Made by a program: the position numbers and the translations under genes
In this document: positions 44,702-54,527 of the stretch, in pieces
Layout of the letters: the number at the start of each line of letters is the position of its first letter
Position numbering within the stretch: the first letter of the stretch is position 1
Assembly: GCA_964624235.1 (NCBI GenBank)
Contig: CAZUXY010000006.1
Coordinates: 1-64,000, forward strand
DNA from: CAZUXY01 sp964624235
GTDB lineage: Bacteria > Spirochaetota > UBA4802 > UBA5368
Length of the DNA stretch: 64,000 nt
Direction: 5' to 3'
The notes under the pieces: model-generated
Databases searched by the model: none
What the model was told of the DNA's origin: nothing
Seen by the model: the letters and a program-made list of their open reading frames with translations, nothing else

Positions 44702-45175
44702 ATGATTGATGAAAAGTACAAAAAGATCGCCGATTACACCAAAAACGGCATTGAAGCAATCAAGAGAACAGGCCTCAGAATTCTGGAATGCCGCGATAAC
44801 TACGTTAAGCTCCTGATGCCCCTGGAAGGAAATGTCAACCACATCGGGATGATGTACGCGGGGTCTCTTTTCACCATAGGCGAGGTTTCCGGGGGTGCGA
44901 TATTCGGTGTTACCTTCGATTACCTGAAATATATACCAATCGTCAAAGAAGTGACCATCCGCTTCAGAAAACCGACGCTGAGCGACGTTACCCTGGAGGT
45001 GGAAATGTCTCCTGAACGGGCCCGTGAGCTTCAGCAGACCACCGATCAGAAAGGCAAGGCGGATTTCGACATGGACCTGGAGATCAAAGACGCCGGCGGA
45101 GAGACCGTCGCACTGGTGCACGGTGTCTGGCAGGTACGCACAATGCCGGAAGGTATGCCCAACCCTCTTGCATGA
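44702..45175 (+). CDS. Hotdog-fold thioesterase-like protein (DUF4442/YiiD-C type)
   Basis: 157 residues from the ATG at 44702, 7 nt after AAGGAG (a GTG at 44696 is too close to the ribosome site). One hotdog domain: NHIGMMYAGSLFTIGEVSGGAIFG contains the central helix, and VTIRFRKPTLSDVTLEVEM follows. Such proteins hydrolyse acyl-CoA or bind acyl groups. It lies between the ligase and TetR genes, consistent with fatty acyl metabolism. Confidence 0.72.
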   Translation: MIDEKYKKIADYTKNGIEAIKRTGLRILECRDNYVKLLMPLEGNVNHIGMMYAGSLFTIGEVSGGAIFGVTFDYLKYIPIVKEVTIRFRKPTLSDVTLEVEMSPERARELQQTTDQKGKADFDMDLEIKDAGGETVALVHGVWQVRTMPEGMPNPLA

Positions 45176-45241
45176 TCAATCTGAACTGTCTTTCTCATGA
45201 TACAGCCCGTGACTGATATCACCGGGGTGTATCACTGGTTC

Positions 45242-45300
45242 ATTCTGAAGATGAAAGTCCTTGACATTGATCAGCTGTTTTAAACAATCGATTCAGAATC
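45242..45300 (+). promoter_or_regulatory. Promoter region of the tetR gene with repeated TTCAGAAT core
   Basis: TTGACA (45261-45266), 16 bp, AACAAT (45283-45288) forms a possible promoter. A perfect 11-bp palindrome GATTC-a-GAATC (45290-45300) follows it, and its core TTCAGAAT recurs in reverse as ATTCTGAA at 45242-45249. This could be an autoregulatory site. Confidence 0.4.
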
Positions 45301-45319
45301 AGTAAAAGAGGAAGGCATA

Positions 45320-45916
45320 ATGTCGGTACATGATGATTCCGTGAGGGAGAAGATCATCCTCGCCACCATCGAATGCATCGAGAAAGAAGGTCTCCACGCG
45401 GTGACCATACGCGGTATCGCAAGGGAAGCGGGAGTCAACAGTGCGGCTATTAATTACTATTTTCGGTCCAAGGAAAACCTGATCGATGCCACACTGCAGC
45501 AGACCATTGACCACGCGATCATGGATTTGACTGAAATACTGGATGACAATTCAATCCCGCCGCGTAAAGTACTGAGAAGCTTCTTTATGTACCTCCTGGA
45601 AGGCTCGTTACGCTACCCGGAGATGACTAAAGCCCATTTCTATGATCCCATACTGAGGAATAAATACAACGTCGGATTCAACCGATGGATTGCTACTATC
45701 TTCGATAAAATACAAAAGGTATTTCTCAAGGAATATCCCGAATATGATAAAACCGATATTAGACTAATGCTGATTCAAATGCTCTCGGCGGTGATCTTTC
45801 ACTGTCTGGTTCCCGATATGTATAACAATTATCTGGATACACCCTTAAAAGATCTTACCACCCAGTACCGGTATGTCGATACAATGCTGGACCATTATTT
45901 CGGCAAGACGGAATAA
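45320..45916 (+). CDS. TetR family transcriptional regulator
   Basis: 198 residues. The N-terminal HTH is typical: REKIILATIECIEKEG, HAVTIRGIAREAGVNSAAINYYFRSKENLIDA (residues ~10-60). The C-terminal ligand domain is unassigned. Ribosome site GAGGAAGG. It sits between acyl-CoA genes and an RND pump, so it could control either. It is the only TetR gene in the window and a candidate for the AGTGA-NNN-TCACT sites, but no such site lies at its own promoter. Confidence 0.88.
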   Translation: MSVHDDSVREKIILATIECIEKEGLHAVTIRGIAREAGVNSAAINYYFRSKENLIDATLQQTIDHAIMDLTEILDDNSIPPRKVLRSFFMYLLEGSLRYPEMTKAHFYDPILRNKYNVGFNRWIATIFDKIQKVFLKEYPEYDKTDIRLMLIQMLSAVIFHCLVPDMYNNYLDTPLKDLTTQYRYVDTMLDHYFGKTE

Positions 45917-46116
45917 CGGTAAAACCGGTGTAAATAAAATATTACCGAATTTTGAACTGCTTTTCAGCGAAGATTCGGCGGAACCATTTATCAGGCTCTG
46001 ACCCTCTTCCTGACGGATTTTTACCCGGAACAATCCCTGCCCAACAAACGTATCACACAAAAAACAATTATTTTGCTAAAAAATCTTGACAGCTATCCAA
46101 TAGTGCGCTTTTTTAT

Positions 46117-46145
46117 ACATATGTTTAAATCACATGTTTTAATCA
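46117..46145 (+). promoter_or_regulatory. Tandem direct repeat upstream of the RND pump gene
   Basis: ACATATGTTTAAATCA (46117-46132) is followed without a gap by the similar ACATGTTTTAATCA (46132-46145), ending 28 bp before the RND start. TATAAA at 46150-46155 could be the -10 box. This may be a regulator site. The gene would then have a very short leader, and no ribosome site is visible. Confidence 0.35.
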
Positions 46146-46173
46146 ATCGTATAAATCTTTACACAATACTATA

Positions 46174-49100
46174 ATGATACGACTAACTGAATATTTCATA
46201 CACCGTCCCCGGATAACCAACATGCTGGTGGTGCTGGTTTTTCTGGCGGGCCTGTTCACCATTATCACCATGCAGAGGGAAGAACTGCCCACGATTAGCC
46301 TGGAAATGATTAAGATCACCACTTCCTGCCCCGGGGCCTCGCCTGAAGACGTGGAGATCAATGTGACCAACAAAATCGAAAAGGAACTGCTGGAGGTTGA
46401 AAATGTCAAAAAAATCACCAGCATGTCCATGGAGAATTCATCCATTATCCTGGCCGAAATTGACCCGGATATCAAAAATCCCCAGAAAACCAAAACCGAC
46501 ATCAGGGACGCCGTACTCAGGGTAACCGATCTTCCATCAACGGTTACCGAACAGCCCCTGATCGAAGAACTTACCAACACCTATCCCATGTGCGAAGTGG
46601 CCCTTTACGGCGATGTCTCCGAACTGCGGCTACGCACCCTCGCCCGGGACCTGGAAAACAGTTTAAGGGAAATCAGGGGTGTCTCGAGCATACAGAAAAT
46701 AGGGTACCGCAAACGGGAAATCGCCGTGGAACCTCACCTTACTAAAATGATGGAGCTGTCGATTTCATTTAACGAGATTATCGATTCAATCAAATCCAGA
46801 AACGTCCGCTCCACCGGGGGCGCCATCGAGTCCTATACCTCCGAAAAAAAGGTGATCACCCTGTCGGAATACGACCATCCCATGGAGGTAAAAAACGTCA
46901 TTGTTCGTTCCAATTTCGAAGGCCGGGGCATACGGCTGAGCGACATCGCGATGATCTCCGACACCTTTGAAGAGCCCAGGGTGCTCTACCGGGGCAACGG
47001 AAAACCGGCTATCGCCGTGCTTGTTTCCAAACAGGAAGGCGCCGATATAATCAACCTCAGTGATGATATAAAAAAAACCCTGGCCTCATTCAGAAAAACA
47101 CTCCCCTCCGGCGTTTCGGCGGACGAGATCTATGATTCATCACTTCTCACTCGCACCATGCTGGATATCGTCGTCAACAACGCCGTTGTGGGATTCATAC
47201 TGGTGGTGCTGGTAATGCTTTACTTCCTGGACCGGAAAAGCGCGTTATGGTCGGCCTTTGGCATACCTTTTTCGATACTGGCTTCAATGACGGTGTTTCC
47301 CCTGTTCGATGTCAACCTCAACACCGTGTCGCTGGCCACGATGATCCTGGTCATCGGTATGATCGTGGATGATGCGACGGTAATCACCGAAAAGATCCAC
47401 GGCCTGAAGCAGGAGGGGATGGGGCTGACCGAGGCGTCGGTGACCGGGGTGAAAACCATGCTGCTTCCCGTTGCCGCTTCCTCCTTCACCACCATCATCG
47501 CCTTTCTGCCGGTACTGCTTATCCCCGGCATCATGGGACGTTTCGTAAGGCAGATCCCCATAGTCATCACCATTATACTGGGTATTTCGCTCATAGAGGC
47601 GTTCTTCTTTCTGCCCGCCCATGTGCACCGCACACGTCCCGCCGGCGTGAAAACACGGAGTACACGGCAGGTGGAAAAAGCGGTGGGCGTGTATTACGGT
47701 CTGGTGCTCCGCCTGCTGTCACACAGAAAAAAAGTAACGGCGGCGTTCATTATCTTTCTGGTTTTTATTTTCTCGGTTTCAGCGGTTTTCATGCGGTTCA
47801 TGCTTGAGGAGGATATAGACCCCGATTATTTCTCCGTGATCATCGAGGCTCCCAGGGGCACCCCCCTGCTTCGCACCGGCACCATGGTTGCCGACATCGA
47901 AACCTCCATATACGATACGGTGCCCCGCAAGGCGATGAGGGGTCTCAGCACCCAGGTGGGCCATCACAACCGGGGCAGGTCCCTGGGAGCGGTGGAGGGG
48001 CAATACAGCAATTTTGCCATCATCACGGTCTACCTGGCCCCCGCATCGGAACGTGATATCAGTTCCGAGACCATTATGGCGTCGCTTCGAACCAGACTCG
48101 ACCGCATCAGGAAAGAAAAGAAATTCGTACGACTCGATGTAGAACTGGAAACCCAGAGCGCAGGCAAGGCGGTTGAGTGCACTTATATCTGTGATGACGA
48201 CACCCTGAGGACCCGGCTCGAGAAAGAAACCATCGATTTCCTCGGCGGCATCAGGGGGATCACAGGAATAGAGAGCAGCAATGTTCCCGGCAAAGAAGAA
48301 CTCCGCATACGCCTGGACCATCGTATGCTCGTGAGAGCGGGCCTGACCGCACTCGATGTCTCGCGGACGGTAAGGACCGCCTTTGACGGGACCGTGGTAA
48401 CCTCGATAAGGATGAACGGCGAGGATATAGATTATCGCGTGCGTCTTCACGATCCCAGGAGATACCGCGCCGAAGGGATTCTGGACCTGCCGGTATCCAA
48501 CCGCGAGGGAAAACTTGTGGCATTGCGTCATTTCGCGCGCCTCGAGGAACGACCGGGTGCGGCGGTACACCACCATCACGGCGGCAGACGATCGGTCACC
48601 ATATCAGCCAACGTTGATTCGAAACTCATAACCGCCTCGGAAGTCAATCGCCGTCTTACGGACCGTTTCGCGGATAAGGCGGGGGCAATGCCCGGCATGA
48701 CCATGAAACTGGGAGGCCAGGATGAGGAAACAGGCATAAGCATGAGAGGGTTCTTCTTCGCCCTGATTGTCGCCGTCGCGGCCATATACTTCATCCTGGT
48801 GGTGCTCTTCAATTCGTACCTGCAGCCCGCGCTCATCCTGTCCATCATTCCCTTCGCGGTGGGCGGCGTTTTTCTTACCCTAATGGCGCACGGAAGACCG
48901 CTGGTATACATCTCCCTTATCGGACTGCTGGGTCTGACCGGCGTCGTGGTGAACAACGTCATTGTACTGATAGATCACCTCAACCGGAAATGCGATGATA
49001 AGGGTGACACCTGTGAAATCGTTGCACGCGGCTCATCCGACCGGTTCAGAGCCGTTGCCATAACCACGCTTACGACCTTTGCGGGCCTTATCCCCACGGC

Positions 49101-49251
49101 GTACGGTATCGGCGGCGACCTTCCCCTTATCAGGCCGCTGGTGCTGGTGATGGCCTGGGGATTGCTTTTTTCTTCCGTGGTAACCCTGGGGTTTATCCCC
49201 GTGCTTTATTCTTTTGCACGAAAGGTAAAACCGGGACCGGTTATAAATTGA
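46174..49251 (+). CDS. RND (AcrB/HAE-1-like) efflux transporter
   Basis: 1025 residues with the RND layout: TM1 at residues 18-35, a large periplasmic loop, TM2-6 at about 330-490, a second loop and TM8-12 at about 855-1020. The proton-relay pair is in TM4, MILVIGMIVDDATVITEK. PGASPEDVEINVTNKIEKEL is the porter-domain signature. It exports drugs, lipids or other compounds using proton-motive force. The following genes encode a D15-type barrel and a TolC-like protein, but no membrane fusion protein is nearby, which is unusual. Confidence 0.93.
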   Translation: MIRLTEYFIHRPRITNMLVVLVFLAGLFTIITMQREELPTISLEMIKITTSCPGASPEDVEINVTNKIEKELLEVENVKKITSMSMENSSIILAEIDPDIKNPQKTKTDIRDAVLRVTDLPSTVTEQPLIEELTNTYPMCEVALYGDVSELRLRTLARDLENSLREIRGVSSIQKIGYRKREIAVEPHLTKMMELSISFNEIIDSIKSRNVRSTGGAIESYTSEKKVITLSEYDHPMEVKNVIVRSNFEGRGIRLSDIAMISDTFEEPRVLYRGNGKPAIAVLVSKQEGADIINLSDDIKKTLASFRKTLPSGVSADEIYDSSLLTRTMLDIVVNNAVVGFILVVLVMLYFLDRKSALWSAFGIPFSILASMTVFPLFDVNLNTVSLATMILVIGMIVDDATVITEKIHGLKQEGMGLTEASVTGVKTMLLPVAASSFTTIIAFLPVLLIPGIMGRFVRQIPIVITIILGISLIEAFFFLPAHVHRTRPAGVKTRSTRQVEKAVGVYYGLVLRLLSHRKKVTAAFIIFLVFIFSVSAVFMRFMLEEDIDPDYFSVIIEAPRGTPLLRTGTMVADIETSIYDTVPRKAMRGLSTQVGHHNRGRSLGAVEGQYSNFAIITVYLAPASERDISSETIMASLRTRLDRIRKEKKFVRLDVELETQSAGKAVECTYICDDDTLRTRLEKETIDFLGGIRGITGIESSNVPGKEELRIRLDHRMLVRAGLTALDVSRTVRTAFDGTVVTSIRMNGEDIDYRVRLHDPRRYRAEGILDLPVSNREGKLVALRHFARLEERPGAAVHHHHGGRRSVTISANVDSKLITASEVNRRLTDRFADKAGAMPGMTMKLGGQDEETGISMRGFFFALIVAVAAIYFILVVLFNSYLQPALILSIIPFAVGGVFLTLMAHGRPLVYISLIGLLGLTGVVVNNVIVLIDHLNRKCDDKGDTCEIVARGSSDRFRAVAITTLTTFAGLIPTAYGIGGDLPLIRPLVLVMAWGLLFSSVVTLGFIPVLYSFARKVKPGPVIN

Positions 49252-49290
49252 TGATGACACACAAACATACTACACTTAAGGAAAACGGCG

Positions 49291-50382
49291 ATGATAAAAA
49301 CACTAATCTACCTGGTCATGACTATACTGCTATTAACCGCGCAGGCGCTTGTTGCACAGGAAACCCCGAAGGCGGCGAAGGAGAGCGGGCTGGTGCCGTT
49401 CGCCCTTCCCTTCTATATGCCCGAAACCAGCTGGGGTATCGGATGGGCCCTGCTATATTACGACAACGCCGACAATACCGACCCCGACCATAAACCCAAT
49501 GAAGTATCACTCTATGGGGCGGTGACATTGAACAACCAGGTTTCCGTCGGGATCTCAACCGAACGGTACCTGCGCGGCCGTGACTATAAACTTTCGGGCA
49601 GAGTGGACTTCAGCAAGTTCCCAGATCTTTACTGGGGTGTGGGCCCGGACACCGACGAGGACGCTGACGAAAAATTCACCGGGATCACCTTCAAGATTGA
49701 GGGGAGTTTTCTCTTTAAGATCGCCCGGTCCCTGTACCTGGGTCCGGCTTTTCTCTTCATGAACGACACCATGAGGGAACGCGAGGATGGAAAACTCCTG
49801 GATGCCGGCACCGTCCCCGGGTCAGACGGCACCTACAGCAGTGAGCTGGGTGTTAATCTCAACTGGGACCGGCGCGACAGTATCTTTTTCCCCCGCCGCG
49901 GATTTTATCTGGACCTCAGGGCCCTGGCGGGCCGTAAAGAGGCCGGCAGCGAGTATTCCTTCAGCGAGTTCAAGATCGATGTACGCCGTTTTTTCCAGAT
50001 CGACGGGTCGCATGTAATCGGCATCCAGGGCATGGCCGAACTCCGCGGCGGCACCGTTCCTTTCCAGTCCATGACCCGCCTCGGGGGCGACATGATGATG
50101 CGCGGCTACTACCAGGGACGCTTTCGTGACCGCAACTTCGCCGCCGCCCAGGCAGAGTACCGCTTCCCCGTTGTGTGGCGCTTCACGGGCTCCGTCTTCG
50201 GCGGCGTGGGCCAGGTGGCGGCGGCTCCTGAAGAACTGTTCGAGGGTGAATTAAAGACCGCCTTCGGACTGGGTCTGAGGTTCATCGCGGATACCGCGCA
50301 GCATGTTCCCCTTCGGCTGGACATGGGGCTGGACCGGGATTTTAATCCGAATTTCTATTTAATCATCAAAGAGGCTTTTTGA
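49291..50382 (+). CDS. Outer-membrane beta-barrel protein, surface antigen D15 type
   Basis: 363 residues with a signal peptide (KTLIYLVMTILLLTAQALVAQ). The mature part matches the BamA/TamA barrel family (PF01103 type): YSSELGVNLNWDRRDSIFFPRRGFYLDL, RFFQIDGSHVIGIQGMAELRGG and RLGGDMMMRGYYQGRFRDRN (the R-G-Y motif region). No POTRA domains are present. It lies between the RND and TolC-like genes in one transcript and may assist assembly of that system or act as an independent channel. Confidence 0.82.
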   Translation: MIKTLIYLVMTILLLTAQALVAQETPKAAKESGLVPFALPFYMPETSWGIGWALLYYDNADNTDPDHKPNEVSLYGAVTLNNQVSVGISTERYLRGRDYKLSGRVDFSKFPDLYWGVGPDTDEDADEKFTGITFKIEGSFLFKIARSLYLGPAFLFMNDTMREREDGKLLDAGTVPGSDGTYSSELGVNLNWDRRDSIFFPRRGFYLDLRALAGRKEAGSEYSFSEFKIDVRRFFQIDGSHVIGIQGMAELRGGTVPFQSMTRLGGDMMMRGYYQGRFRDRNFAAAQAEYRFPVVWRFTGSVFGGVGQVAAAPEELFEGELKTAFGLGLRFIADTAQHVPLRLDMGLDRDFNPNFYLIIKEAF

Positions 50383-51965
50383 TGCGAGGAAGCGGAATCG
50401 CAAGAAGGCCGCCGAAAAACAGGAGGGGCGGTCTCGGCGGCATAACGGCGGCTTTTGCGGTAGTTATATATCTTACCGTCTGCTGTTTCACCCATGCCGG
50501 CACCGGAGAAAAATCCGCCGACTTGAAAAAAGAAAAACTACGGTTAACCCCGGAAAGTGTGCTGCGTCATCTTCTCGCCGGGAACCTCGATGTGAAACAG
50601 GCAACCCTGGACTATCGGGGAACCGATTCCGATCTGAGGAAACACCGGGCGCTGTATGACACTATGCTCTACGGCAGGGGGGCTTACTCGTTTATTGGAA
50701 ATCCGCCGGAAAATCCTTCCACCGTGTTTTCGGGAAAGGAGATCACCGCCAGGTCATATGAAGCGGGAATATCGAAATACTTCAACAGCGGAACCTCGGT
50801 CAGCTTTTCAATACACGGACTTCACCAGAGAATAACCGGGGCCGCGATCGACACGGGATTCGGCATCATTCAGCTGGGCGGTGAAGGCTACCAGTCCGCA
50901 TTTATGGTGACACTGAGCCAGGACCTGTTGAAAAACACTTTCGGCATACAGGACAGGTTCGCTGAAAAGATGCTGGGTAACACCGCGGAGATCAACCGTC
51001 AGCAGGTAAAACAGCGCCTGTCGAACCTCCTGGCTGAAGCTCTTGCGTGTTACTGGAGTATGGCAATGGCGGAAGAGGTCCTCCTCACCGCGAAGACCGG
51101 CATGGAGAGTTCCGAACGCATTCGCGATCTCATTGCCCGCAAGTTCAACCTGGGTCTCGCTGAACGGGAAGACCAGACAGACTGGAACAGCCGGGTGTTG
51201 CAGAGTAAAAATCTCTACGAGACGGCCGGGAAAAACCTCTACACCACCCGGCTGGCCATGCGGCGGATACTCAGTCTTGACGCGGAAACCGATTTTGAGA
51301 TAGGGCAGGCTTTTAAAATGACGTCCCCGGATATAGAATATGAAAGGGCCGTAAAGGATGCCTTTATAAAAAGGGCGGACCTTATACACAGAAGAATCCT
51401 GGTGAAAAACGCCGAGATGGAGTATACCGTCGCGGAACACAACCTGATGCCCTCGGTGAAACTGAACCTCAGCGCCGGAACCCTGGATTACAGTCCCGAC
51501 TCGTATACCCGCACCTTCAACGATGTCAACAGGCAGTACTCGGTGGAACTGCGGGCGGACTATCCCCTGGAAAACACGGGGGCCCGTACCAGGCTGGCCG
51601 ATGCACGTCTGAACTTTCAGAAACGCATGGTGGAACTGCGGAAACTTGAAAAGGAGATACGTGACGAAATAGATTCAAGTATAAACGAATGCCGGGCCTG
51701 CTTTAAAGTGTACATTCGTACCAGACAGGCCAGGGAATACGGCAGGGACCATTACCACCAGGTGCTGCTGAAATTCAACCAGGGAAGGTACGGTTCACTG
51801 CGGGTAAAACTCGCACTGGACGAATACATAGGCCTGAGGTTGCAGGAGATGCAAAGCCTCCTTGAATATAACGCGGCGCTTCTGCGCCTGGACCTTGCGC
51901 GCAACATGGTGTTCGAGAACTTCGGTATCGACGTGGAGGCCATACTGAAGAAAACCAGCCGGTGA
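50382..51965 (+). CDS. TolC-like outer-membrane efflux protein
   Basis: 527 residues from the ATG at 50382, which shares its A with the stop of the upstream gene (TGATG). After a basic leader and a signal-like segment (GITAAFAVVIYLTVCCF) come two OEP repeats: ESVLRHLLAGNLDVKQATLDY with helices to about 290, and a second half with YSVELRADYPLENTGARTRLADARLNFQ. It forms the exit duct for the RND pump. Leader length and start are uncertain. Confidence 0.82.
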   Translation: MRGSGIARRPPKNRRGGLGGITAAFAVVIYLTVCCFTHAGTGEKSADLKKEKLRLTPESVLRHLLAGNLDVKQATLDYRGTDSDLRKHRALYDTMLYGRGAYSFIGNPPENPSTVFSGKEITARSYEAGISKYFNSGTSVSFSIHGLHQRITGAAIDTGFGIIQLGGEGYQSAFMVTLSQDLLKNTFGIQDRFAEKMLGNTAEINRQQVKQRLSNLLAEALACYWSMAMAEEVLLTAKTGMESSERIRDLIARKFNLGLAEREDQTDWNSRVLQSKNLYETAGKNLYTTRLAMRRILSLDAETDFEIGQAFKMTSPDIEYERAVKDAFIKRADLIHRRILVKNAEMEYTVAEHNLMPSVKLNLSAGTLDYSPDSYTRTFNDVNRQYSVELRADYPLENTGARTRLADARLNFQKRMVELRKLEKEIRDEIDSSINECRACFKVYIRTRQAREYGRDHYHQVLLKFNQGRYGSLRVKLALDEYIGLRLQEMQSLLEYNAALLRLDLARNMVFENFGIDVEAILKKTSR

Positions 51966-52087
51966 AAATTTACTCGACAGTGTCCTTCCGGGAGGTTACT
52001 ATTGCAGTTCCTCCGCTCCTGTTCCGGGGATTCGGCCCGCGGCCGGCCGGGATTCGATACTTATATTAAAAGGAACCAGCAACCACC

Positions 52088-54220
52088 ATGGATAACGGAC
52101 ACAACTACATCGAACTACCGCGCGGCGGCTATCTCGTTGATACGTCCATCGGGCCCATCCAGATAGGCGCACCGCCCGAGACCATTAAAGACACCATGCG
52201 CCGTCCGGGGGGTGTACCCAGGGTTTTTGTTCTCACCGACACCATGTTCGACTGGAACAAAGGGATAAGCCTGGGCGAGATCGAGTTTCCCCTCTATTAT
52301 AACTTCTTTATCAAAAAGCAGAAGACCCTGATTATCTGTCAGAAACACCAGTACGCAAGAATCATGGGAGTGCTTCAGGAATCACTGTTCGGACCCAAAG
52401 ACCTCGATATCATGATTGATTTCGATCCCGTATGCACTGATTGTCATATCCCCGATATAAGAAGTGAGATGAAGCATTTTCGCAACAATCTCAGGTTCTC
52501 AGACCTCATGTCAATAGGGCTGTTTAAAAAAAACCGGTTCACCCACAGGGGGATCACCTTCGAAAAAAACAAAGAAAGCTTCATTATCTCTGACAAAAGC
52601 GGTGTGCCGGCCCGTGTTCCCGCCAGGATAGAATACACTCCGACCTACCAGATCGGCGAGAGGCTGCCCGAGCCGTACCGTCCGCGGCTTTTCAGCGTCA
52701 CCTGCCTGGGACCCAGCCATGGCTTCGATCCCGACGAGAACACCTCGGGATATATCATATGGCTGAACCACAACGGGATCATGGTGGACCCTCCGGTGAA
52801 CTCCACGGAATGGCTCGAGGACTCCAACGTGAATCCGAAGCTCATCGACAGCATCATCCTTACCCACTGCCACGCCGACCACGACGCGGGGACTTTCCAG
52901 AAAATACTCGAGGAAGAAAAGATCACCCTTTACGCGACCGAAAACGTGCTGATGAGCTTTCTCAGGAAATACTCAGCCCTCTCGGACGTGCCGGTCGATT
53001 ATCTCATGAAGCTGTTCCATTTCCACCCGGTAAAAATCGGACGCCCTGTGTTCATCCACGGCGGCCGTTTCGACATGTTCTATACCCTCCATTCCATACC
53101 CACCATCGGGTTCAAGATGGAGTTTCAGGACCAGACCTTCGTGTATTCCTCGGACCACAACAACGACCCGGAGGTGCATAAAAAGCTTCTCGATACGGGG
53201 GTCATCTCCAGGGAGCGTTACGACCAACTGCGTAACTTCCCCTGGGACTCAAAGGTTATTTATCATGAATCCGGGATACCCCCCCTGCACACCCCCATCG
53301 CCTATCTCAACTCGCTCCCGGAGGATATCAAGAAGCGGACGGTGATTTACCATATCGCCAAAAAAGACTTCCCGGCGGAAACTTCGCTCACCCTCGCCAC
53401 CTTCGGTATAGAACACACCCTGGACTTCCCCACGGCGACCCCCTCGTACGAAAAGCCGTACCAGATCATCAATGTGCTGAAAAACCTCGAGGTATTCAGG
53501 GACCTCCCCATGGAAAAGGTGCAGGAATTCATCACCATAGTGGAGGAAGAGCATTTCACGAAAGGCGCCCTCATCATCAAGAAGGACACTCCCGGCGACA
53601 AGTTCTATATCATTTATTCCGGCAACGTCTCGGTTGCCGGTGACGATCTGGAACAGCGGAAAATCTACGGAACATACGAATTCTTCGGTGAGGTCGCCCT
53701 GGTGACCGAGGGGATGCGGGCGGCCGACGTCTATGCCGAAACCGACGTGGTCGCCTTTACCATTGTACGCGACAAGTTCCTCAATTTTATCACGGGCACC
53801 GAGTATGAACAGACCCTGAAGCGGCTCGCGAAGATCAGAAACAGCGAAACATGGAACCTCCTTTCCACCAGCCGCTTTTTCAGGCGCTGCACTTCCTCGC
53901 AGAAGACCTGGCTTGAATCCATGTTCGTCCCCATGGAAAAGAAGAAATCAGGCATTCTCATTAAAGAGGGGAAGGAGTTCGACTATATCTATATCATCAG
54001 GGAAGGCGAAGTGGAGGTAAGCAGAAAGGGGAAATCCGTGGCCCGTCTGCACAGGGGTGATTTCATCGGTTCCATGCAGAAGATATACCGCGGGGAACCG
54101 GCAGGCTTCAGCTTCGCGAATAAAACCCGGCTGTCGTTCTACGCGATCAAGAGTGAAAACATCAGGGATTTCGCAGAGAAGAACCCGGGGTTATTGATGC
54201 AGTTTATCGATGAATATTGA
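52088..54220 (+). CDS. Metallo-beta-lactamase fold fused to two cyclic-nucleotide-binding domains
   Basis: 710 residues. The metallo-beta-lactamase domain (about residues 200-430) has the metal motif THCHADHDAG near 258-267 and further His/Asp in YSSDHNND and IYHESGIPPLHTP. A cNMP-binding domain at ~455-580 keeps the phosphate cassette FGEVALVTEGMRAADVYAETD with Glu and Arg, so it can probably bind cAMP or cGMP. A second at ~590-705 has GDFIGSMQKIY and lacks that Glu/Arg pair. Residues 1-190 are unassigned. It is probably a hydrolase or phosphodiesterase controlled by a cyclic nucleotide. The gene stands alone. Confidence 0.8.
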   Translation: MDNGHNYIELPRGGYLVDTSIGPIQIGAPPETIKDTMRRPGGVPRVFVLTDTMFDWNKGISLGEIEFPLYYNFFIKKQKTLIICQKHQYARIMGVLQESLFGPKDLDIMIDFDPVCTDCHIPDIRSEMKHFRNNLRFSDLMSIGLFKKNRFTHRGITFEKNKESFIISDKSGVPARVPARIEYTPTYQIGERLPEPYRPRLFSVTCLGPSHGFDPDENTSGYIIWLNHNGIMVDPPVNSTEWLEDSNVNPKLIDSIILTHCHADHDAGTFQKILEEEKITLYATENVLMSFLRKYSALSDVPVDYLMKLFHFHPVKIGRPVFIHGGRFDMFYTLHSIPTIGFKMEFQDQTFVYSSDHNNDPEVHKKLLDTGVISRERYDQLRNFPWDSKVIYHESGIPPLHTPIAYLNSLPEDIKKRTVIYHIAKKDFPAETSLTLATFGIEHTLDFPTATPSYEKPYQIINVLKNLEVFRDLPMEKVQEFITIVEEEHFTKGALIIKKDTPGDKFYIIYSGNVSVAGDDLEQRKIYGTYEFFGEVALVTEGMRAADVYAETDVVAFTIVRDKFLNFITGTEYEQTLKRLAKIRNSETWNLLSTSRFFRRCTSSQKTWLESMFVPMEKKKSGILIKEGKEFDYIYIIREGEVEVSRKGKSVARLHRGDFIGSMQKIYRGEPAGFSFANKTRLSFYAIKSENIRDFAEKNPGLLMQFIDEY

Positions 54221-54414
54221 AAAAGGACCGCTCCAGCGGGCGGCCGGAAGGACTTACCCATGGGGCCGCCGCGGCGATACTGCTTTATTTGATAAAGGAA
54301 TCGTTCCAGAGAAAGCTATCCGGAGTGCGGCTTAAAGACGAACAGCCGGCGGAGCTGGAACACGGAAACGGAAGCGGCGACCTGTCCTCTCCGCCCGACG
54401 GGAAGGGTGAATAG
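54217..54414 (+). CDS. Possible small protein overlapping the preceding stop
   Basis: A 65-codon frame from a TTG at 54217 that overlaps the upstream stop (TTGA). It contains one short hydrophobic stretch (AAAAILLYLI) and an acidic, Gly-rich tail. There is no recognisable family and no convincing ribosome site, so it may be non-coding. Confidence 0.25.
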   Translation: MKKDRSSGRPEGLTHGAAAAILLYLIKESFQRKLSGVRLKDEQPAELEHGNGSGDLSSPPDGKGE

Positions 54415-54527
54415 ATCAACAATGCCCCGGTCAGCCTCATAATGACATGACCGCTTACAGGGGAACCGTAGTATTTGCTCATAGCCCGTCCGCTTCGCCC
54501 GCGAAATCATTGTACCGCGATACTTTT

